From the NCBI RefSeq assembly GCF_900115975.1, contig NZ_FOYM01000002.1, positions 114,725 to 178,724 on the forward strand: a DNA stretch of 64,000 nt. Direction: 5' to 3'. The notes under the pieces are model-generated. The model saw nothing but the letters and a program-made list of their open reading frames with translations. It did not search any database and was not told where the DNA came from. The position numbers and the translations under genes are program-made. Each line of letters begins with the position of its first letter. Position 1 is the stretch's first letter. This document shows, one piece after another, positions 59,751-64,000 of the stretch. Source of the DNA: Desulfoscipio geothermicus DSM 3669. GTDB taxonomy: Bacteria > Bacillota > Desulfotomaculia > Desulfotomaculales > Desulfallaceae.

Positions 59751-60491
59751 TTACATGGGCGCCAACTTAATGTTGCCGGCGGCGGCCAATTTGTCATTTT
59801 TAATGGCCACCGCCCCAATAATGGATTTAATCCCCAGGGCAAAATCCACCGCCGCCTGCAGGTCATCCTCTTCCTGCACCAGGTTGCCCGCCGCCGTGGC
59901 CACGGCATCGGCCAAAGCCGCCGACGGAGCCAGCACAACCACTGCATCCGCCCGGCCCAGGCTGAGCGAATGCCCTACAGTACCGGATGATGTGCAGACA
60001 CCCAGCGGAGTCTGGTGCGGCTGAATTTCCAGGGCCAGGCGGTTGGTAAAGGGGGAGGGGCCGGCAAAAACACCAATCTTGCGCATCCGCTCCGATCGAA
60101 TATAGATATCCCCACCGTTTTCCACGATCACTTCCCTGGACCGTTTAACCAGATATCCACCAACGTATTGCGCTATAGTACCCGCCACCGCTGACATAGG
60201 CCCGATACCGGCCCTGGTGGCGGCATCGGCCATGAGTTTTACTATCTCCGGTGCACCGGGGACAGGCTTGTATGGTTTCAGCGTTTTAACAAATGTAACG
60301 TCGCAGGCTATATATTGCTCAAGCTGCGACCTTACGCTCATCACTTGCCGCCTGGTGCCGGCTACCAGTTCGGGGGTCAGCTTGCTGCGCAACACACCTA
60401 TGTCCAGGTCGGTTTCTTTAATTAAAACCTGAAAGAAGGCCAGGTCTTCCTGCCTATGCAGAAGCCTGTATGTGCGTTCAATATATTTCAA
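59751..60491 (-). CDS. UPF0280 (COG2122, ApbE-like) protein of the homocysteine module
   Basis: 246 residues related to ApbE flavin transferases: DVTFVKTLKPY, GIGPMSAVAGTIAQYVG, ENGGDIYIRS, and GVCTSSGTVGHSLSLGRADAVVV. COG2122 genes were linked by genetics in Desulfovibrio, and by association in methanogens, to homocysteine formation together with DUF39 and NIL-ferredoxin genes; both are directly upstream here. The exact role is unknown. TTG 60491 is preceded by GGAGG and overlaps the stop of the ferredoxin gene; the frame is open to 60521. Confidence 0.9.
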   Translation of the reverse strand: MKYIERTYRLLHRQEDLAFFQVLIKETDLDIGVLRSKLTPELVAGTRRQVMSVRSQLEQYIACDVTFVKTLKPYKPVPGAPEIVKLMADAATRAGIGPMSAVAGTIAQYVGGYLVKRSREVIVENGGDIYIRSERMRKIGVFAGPSPFTNRLALEIQPHQTPLGVCTSSGTVGHSLSLGRADAVVVLAPSAALADAVATAAGNLVQEEDDLQAAVDFALGIKSIIGAVAIKNDKLAAAGNIKLAPM

Positions 60492-60889
60492 AAACGAACC
60501 TCCATAGCCCGCATGGGGCAAGCTTTAACACAAAGATGGCATATAACGCAACGATCGCTGTCAAATCGCACCGTCATATCAGGCCGGTCGATATATAGTG
60601 CCCCGGACGGGCAGATGTCTGTACACGCCCCGCAGCTGACGCATTTTTCTTCGTTTTGTGTTATTTCCTCGGTGAGGGACTGTACCCTGACGCCCAACTG
60701 ACGCAGGTAATCTATACCCCGGTCGGCTTTTTCCCCGGCGATATCCAGTACCATGGTTCCTTCTTTCTGCGGGTTGACATTGGCCTTTAATATATTAATT
60801 ACCAAATCATAATCTTTTACCAATTTATATATTACGGGTTTGTCAGCTATATCAGCACCGAAACGCAGTACTACTTTTTTGGTGGACAT
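60488..60889 (-). CDS. NIL-domain 4Fe-4S ferredoxin, partner of the DUF39 sulfurtransferase
   Basis: 133 residues: an N-terminal NIL domain (VVLRFGADIADKPVIYKLVKDY, about 5-75) and two 4Fe-4S motifs, CVSCGACTDICPSGAL and CVICHLCVKACPMRAM. Matches the architecture of the second gene of the aspartate-semialdehyde sulfurtransferase system (Methanosarcina MA1822 type), thought to supply electrons. It lies 24 bp after the DUF39 gene and overlaps the UPF0280 gene. Acts in the cytoplasm. Confidence 0.94.
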   Translation of the reverse strand: MSTKKVVLRFGADIADKPVIYKLVKDYDLVINILKANVNPQKEGTMVLDIAGEKADRGIDYLRQLGVRVQSLTEEITQNEEKCVSCGACTDICPSGALYIDRPDMTVRFDSDRCVICHLCVKACPMRAMEVRF

Positions 60890-60913
60890 TTTTTCACGCT
60901 CCCTTTCCGCAAA

Positions 60914-62110
60914 TTAACCTTTTAAAGCGTTGGCCTTAATTCCCGCTTCGGCATTGGGTAAAAGCTGCACCGGTTCACCCAGCAGAAAATCACCCTTTTG
61001 AATCCACTGTTTCAAAGTACCGGCAATTTCCCGGGCGCGCGGGTAGCTGGAAACCGGAGCAGTGGGTACTTCCTTGCCGTTAACCTTGATTTTACCGCTC
61101 TTTAACTCGGCGTAACTGACAAATCCAAGGTTGTTGGACTTGAGATTGGGAAAATCATCGCTGTAATCCATAATGGGAGCGTATAGTTCATCATCCCCAA
61201 CGGCGGCAAAGCGGCAGATATCTTCGTTAAGCACCGGGATGGGAATGCCGATGCCCACCGTCAAGGTAGCCCCGTAACCAATCATACTGGTACCCACCAA
61301 CCAGCGCGGGCTCATTTGTTTTAGATCACCCAGCACGGAAAGGGTAGCGCCGGCGTAACCGTAATCATTACCATCTTCAACCAGGTTACGCCCCGGAAAA
61401 TGCTGAGTGCCGTTCCAGACTACGTAACCAATACCGCCACCAAGGAAAATGCGCGTTCCTACCCCTATGGTTCTGAATTGTGGGTCTTTCAGCAGCGGGC
61501 TGAGCTGTCCAGCGGTAGAGTAGTGCGCGTTGCCCAAATTGGCTTTCAATACTCCCAGATAGGTATATATGGTTTTAGTACTCAAGTTAACGGCACAGTT
61601 ATAATTCTGGTATGCGTTGCGCGGGTTGAACAAAATCGCCTCGTTGATATCGTCAAGGGTGATTTCGGTTTCAATTTCTTTCCTGGGGTAACAATCAGTG
61701 CCGTAGCCGGTGGCTTTTAATACCACTTTTTTTCGGGCTACCAGATCCTGAATAACATGTCCTCCGCCGTACCGAAATTTACCAGGGTGCTGGCTGTTCA
61801 GCGGGTCATCTTCGGGCACCTCGGTAGCTCCGATATAAGCATCAACCGCTGCTATACCGGTATAAGCAGCAACATTGTTAAGCCATACTTTATGCATTTT
61901 TATCCTGGGCCTGGAGTGCCCAAAATTCAAAAACGCGCCGGAAGAGCACATGGGGCCGAATGTTCCCGTTGTGACCACGTCAACTTCAGATGCGACCCGT
62001 GTGACACCCTTTTCCTTGACCATGGAAACCAGTTCCTCTGCGGTAACCACCACGGCCTTCCCTGCTTTGATTCTTTCATTGATTTCCTGAAATGTTTTTT
62101 CCACTGCCAT
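60914..62110 (-). CDS. DUF39 homocysteine biosynthesis protein (aspartate-semialdehyde sulfurtransferase)
   Basis: 398 residues, single DUF39 (COG1900) domain without the CBS pair of some archaeal members. Conserved cysteines lie in GTFGPMCSSGAF (about residue 55) and GYGTDCYPRKE (about 140), corresponding to the catalytic pair described for the methanogen enzyme. Family role: incorporation of sulfide into aspartate semialdehyde to give homocysteine. ATG 62110 has GGAGG seven bases upstream; the frame is open to GTG 62116. The mRNA begins with a SAM-I riboswitch, which ties the gene to methionine supply. Confidence 0.94.
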   Translation of the reverse strand: MAVEKTFQEINERIKAGKAVVVTAEELVSMVKEKGVTRVASEVDVVTTGTFGPMCSSGAFLNFGHSRPRIKMHKVWLNNVAAYTGIAAVDAYIGATEVPEDDPLNSQHPGKFRYGGGHVIQDLVARKKVVLKATGYGTDCYPRKEIETEITLDDINEAILFNPRNAYQNYNCAVNLSTKTIYTYLGVLKANLGNAHYSTAGQLSPLLKDPQFRTIGVGTRIFLGGGIGYVVWNGTQHFPGRNLVEDGNDYGYAGATLSVLGDLKQMSPRWLVGTSMIGYGATLTVGIGIPIPVLNEDICRFAAVGDDELYAPIMDYSDDFPNLKSNNLGFVSYAELKSGKIKVNGKEVPTAPVSSYPRAREIAGTLKQWIQKGDFLLGEPVQLLPNAEAGIKANALKG

Positions 62111-62145
62111 CAGCACACCTCCACAAATTTGTGCTCCGCTCCGAC

Positions 62146-62177
62146 AAAATTTAAACCTCTTCCACAGCAGAAGAGGC
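62146..62177 (-). terminator. SAM riboswitch expression-platform terminator
   Basis: On the minus strand: CCTCTTC-TGCTGTG-GAAGAGG followed by TTTAAATTTT. The arm CCTCTTC can also pair with the 3' P1 strand GATAAGAGG of the aptamer, giving an antiterminator when SAM is absent. Confidence 0.88.
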
Positions 62178-62194
62178 TTTGCAAACAGCTACAA

Positions 62195-62310
62195 CCTCTT
62201 ATCTGTCAGAAGATTAATCTCCTGCAGGAATTAGCACCATACTTTATCATAAGATAAAGCTGGTTGCCGGGTTTCATTGGGCCAGTCCCTCCACCACTCC
62301 GGATAAGAGC
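62195..62310 (-). ncRNA. SAM-I (S-box) riboswitch
   Basis: Read on the minus strand the aptamer begins CTCTTATCCGGAGTGG and contains the invariant GGAGGGACTGGCCC, ATGAAACCCGGCAACC, GGTGCTAATTCC and closes with TCTGACAGATAAGAGG, whose end pairs with the first bases as P1. All S-box consensus blocks are present in order and spacing. Located 84 bases upstream of the DUF39 start codon, with a terminator between. SAM binding should switch the homocysteine operon off. Confidence 0.97.
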
Positions 62311-62341
62311 ACTTTGTTTATTTTGTTATTTTGTCTTGCTT

Positions 62342-62371
62342 AGTTTATCAATTAAACCAATAAGTTGTCAA
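62342..62371 (-). promoter_or_regulatory. promoter of the SAM-riboswitch operon
   Basis: On the minus strand: -35 TTGACA (62371-62366), 18-bp spacer, -10 TAAACT (62347-62342). Transcription would start about 25 bases before the aptamer. Confidence 0.75.
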
Positions 62372-62394
62372 TATAAAAATTTTTGTAATATATT

Positions 62395-63096
62395 TTAAGC
62401 CTCTGCCAAAAATTGTTCCGTCAGTCGATCAATTGCCCTTTTTTCTATTCTACTTACATAAGAACGGGATATGCCCAGCTTTTTGGCAATTTCCTTTTGG
62501 GTTTTACGTCCTTTTCCCCGTAATCCGAACCGCAGGACCAGTACTTTTTTCTCATGAGGGGGGAGTTTATTCAGCTTGTGCCATAATTGTTCCTTGTCCA
62601 GGTTGCGGGAGACCATCTCGGCCACAGCTTCCGCATCAGTGCTCAACACATCCATAAAATGAATTTCGTTACCTTCTTTGTCCGTACCGATTGGTTCATA
62701 CAAAGACATTTCCGAGCGCATTTTTTTCTTGGAACGCATATACATTAATATCTCGTTTTCAATGCACCGGGATGCGTAAGTAGCCAACCTCGAAGACTTT
62801 TCCACATTAAAAGTGTTCACTGCTTTTATTAACCCGATGGTGCCAATGGAAATCAAGTCGTCAAAATCATCCCCGCTTCCTTCAAATTTTTTGATAATAT
62901 GGGCAACGAGCCTGAGATTCCTCTCAATTAAAATATCCTTGGCCTCACCATCCCCTTGCGCCAGTTTTTCCAGATAATACTGCTCTTCTTCCTCGGAGAG
63001 CGGTTTGGGAAAACTGTTTTGGGCCACGTATGAAATGAGCAGCATAATCCCCTGAATTACCGACGCCACTGCCAGAGTCCAGAAACCGGGCAACAC
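62395..63096 (-). CDS. sigK: RNA polymerase sporulation sigma factor SigK (pro-sigma-K)
   Basis: Late mother-cell sigma factor, 233 residues. Hydrophobic pro-sequence at the N-terminus (about residues 1-22, ASVIQGIMLLISYVAQNSFP) of the kind removed by SpoIVFB, then region 2 (LIERNLRLVAHIIKKFEGSG, DLISIGTIGLIKAVNTF, RLATYASRCIENEILMYMR) and region 4 (KTQKEIAKKLGISRSYVSRIEKRA). The gene is contiguous, not interrupted by a skin-type element. GTG 63096 follows AAAAGGGGG. Its presence argues that the organism forms endospores. Confidence 0.95.
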   Translation of the reverse strand: MLPGFWTLAVASVIQGIMLLISYVAQNSFPKPLSEEEEQYYLEKLAQGDGEAKDILIERNLRLVAHIIKKFEGSGDDFDDLISIGTIGLIKAVNTFNVEKSSRLATYASRCIENEILMYMRSKKKMRSEMSLYEPIGTDKEGNEIHFMDVLSTDAEAVAEMVSRNLDKEQLWHKLNKLPPHEKKVLVLRFGLRGKGRKTQKEIAKKLGISRSYVSRIEKRAIDRLTEQFLAEA

Positions 63097-63205
63097 ACAT
63101 TCCCCCTTTTATGCTGTAGATTATATATCTTATGAAGAATCGAAAGCATGTGTGCCTGTACCGGTTAAAAATTATGTCGCCCACAATATTCCTGGCTAAT
63201 TACCC

Positions 63206-63234
63206 TTGACTTTCAATAACACAAATTATATAAT
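63206..63234 (+). promoter_or_regulatory. promoter of tRNA-Pro
   Basis: -35 TTGACT (63206-63211), 17-bp spacer, consensus -10 TATAAT (63229-63234), 31 bp before the tRNA. Confidence 0.85.
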
Positions 63235-63264
63235 AGTTTTTGCAATCGCGAAAGCGAATAAGTT

Positions 63265-63342
63265 CGGGGCGTAGCTCAGTTTGGCTAGAGCGCTACCTTG
63301 GGGTGGTAGAGGTCGCACGTTCAAGTCGTGTCGCTCCGACCA
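63265..63342 (+). tRNA. tRNA-Pro (anticodon GGG)
   Basis: 78 nt with full cloverleaf: acceptor CGGGGCG pairs with CGCTCCG, D-arm GCTCAGTTTGGCTAGAGC, anticodon arm CTACC-TTGGGGT-GGTAG with anticodon GGG at 63300-63302, T-arm with GTTCAAGTC, encoded CCA end. Single tRNA with its own promoter and terminator. Confidence 0.97.
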
Positions 63343-63356
63343 ATTCTTCACTTTTC

Positions 63357-63398
63357 AAAACCCGTGGATCCTTGAAAATCAAGGACTTGCGGGTTTTT
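63357..63398 (+). terminator. terminator of tRNA-Pro
   Basis: AAAACCCG (63357-63364) pairs with CGGGTTTT (63390-63397), with an inner stem CCTTG/CAAGG, followed by T residues. Confidence 0.85.
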
Positions 63399-64000
63399 AA
63401 CATTTTGCGGGAAAGGATCAAATAGCCTTGTTTTATTATTATTGTGCCATAATAATACTATAATAAAAAATTCCCTTCCAGATTTAATAAAGGTTGTTGT
63501 ATCATGTGCTATTTGGGAACAGTCACATGATTTACCCTGTTTCAAATTGGAACTATTGTCATTAATTAAATCTATTTATTATTGATACGGGGTTAATTCT
63601 TAAACCCTACAGGGAGGATTTGTATTAATAATTTGGGTACCATTTATATTAATATTCATAATGAGCCTGTTCGAAAAGCCGTCTCTATCATGAAAAATAA
63701 AGAAATAATTACCAAAAATACCATGGCTATTTTGACAAAAATCATGTCTATTTATGCTAAACAATATTATCACGTAAATTGCGCTTAAAATTGGACAGAG
63801 ATATCCTGTGGATTGTGGATAATGTTTTTTCAGGTATGAATTTAGTTTTATACACCAACCGGGTGTGTAAAACTATTGATTCGCATTTTATTCAAAAACT
63901 CATCCCGTTCCTTTGGAATAACGGTAGCACGCATATGTTTTATCATCAGCTTAATTAGTCTAAAGATGTCCGTCATTACAGTAAATATCTGCACCCTGGG
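63399..64000. other. 600-bp AT-rich region without a convincing gene
   Basis: No well-supported coding region. There is a GGGAGG site at 63611-63616 followed by an open stretch without a canonical start, one consensus DnaA box TGTGGATAA (63814-63822, minus-strand TTATCCACA), and a minus-strand frame open from the right edge down to TAA at 63848-63850 (at least 50 codons) that may be the 3' end of a gene beyond the window. Confidence 0.45.

Noticed and set aside
63617..63787. Open stretch after GGGAGG at 63611-63616
   Set aside because: No ATG, GTG or TTG at a proper distance; AT-rich composition makes a 55-codon open frame unremarkable.

Overview
The window is a dense stretch of housekeeping and biosynthetic genes from what looks like an anaerobic, motile, endospore-forming Firmicute, most probably of the Desulfotomaculum/Peptococcaceae group (Clostridia). 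This is an inference. It rests on a sigma-K gene with its N-terminal pro-sequence (62395-63096, minus), a Bacillus/Clostridium-type chemotaxis set (CheC, CheD, FliY), the trp attenuation protein TRAP, a homocitrate-synthase-like gene paired with an NAD-type isocitrate dehydrogenase, and the DUF39/NIL-ferredoxin/UPF0280 homocysteine genes known from sulfate reducers and methanogens. Start codons are often TTG behind good ribosome binding sites.

Layout. (1) 1-5457, plus: the end of a flagellar/chemotaxis operon (flgG-type gene cut by the window edge, cheD, cheR, cheC, cheY, fliM, fliY). (2) 5533-7188, minus: DUF1015 protein and a MazG-like pyrophosphohydrolase, then a membrane-anchored protein on plus. 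(3) 8097-19529, plus: purine block. hpt and guaA are followed by a ykkC-family riboswitch (probably PRPP-sensing) with its terminator, which leads purE-B-C-F-M-N-H-D. (4) 19686-25955, plus: a YerC/TrpR-like regulator followed by hisD-C-B-H-A-F-I, with a perfect 16-bp palindrome just before hisD. (5) 26031-33597, plus: pcrA, ligA, gatC, gatA, gatB. (6) 33839-36089, plus: citrate/homocitrate synthase-like enzyme and isocitrate dehydrogenase, possibly a Re-citrate synthase route. (7) 36408-44302: an alpha-glucan or polysaccharide cluster (starch-binding module, GT4 glycosyltransferase, nucleotidyltransferase with a degenerate mutase domain, GH57 branching-type enzyme, DUF4912 protein) with an acetate/succinate transporter among them. 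(8) 44551-49646, plus: CoA-binding protein, an endonuclease III gene whose start is out of frame across an A9 run, trmL, MoxR ATPase, a PAS/sigma-54 activator and a methyltransferase lacking a canonical start. (9) 49712-57793, plus: dnaE, mtrB (TRAP), pfkA, pyk, DedA protein, SGNH hydrolase. (10) 58077-59672, plus: acyl-CoA synthetase. (11) 59751-62371, minus: a SAM-I riboswitch with terminator controlling DUF39, NIL-ferredoxin and UPF0280 genes, which look like a complete aspartate-semialdehyde-to-homocysteine module. (12) 62395-64000: sigK (minus), tRNA-Pro(GGG) with promoter and terminator, then about 600 bp of AT-rich DNA without a convincing gene.

The most interesting items are the SAM-riboswitch-controlled homocysteine operon, the riboswitch ahead of the purine operon, the GH57/DUF4912 cluster, the FliY with a triplicated CheY-docking-like motif, the slippery nth start, the hairpin that hides the dedA ribosome binding site, and a family of dispersed GGGGACAGGCACCGATTC-type palindromes that sit where terminators belong.
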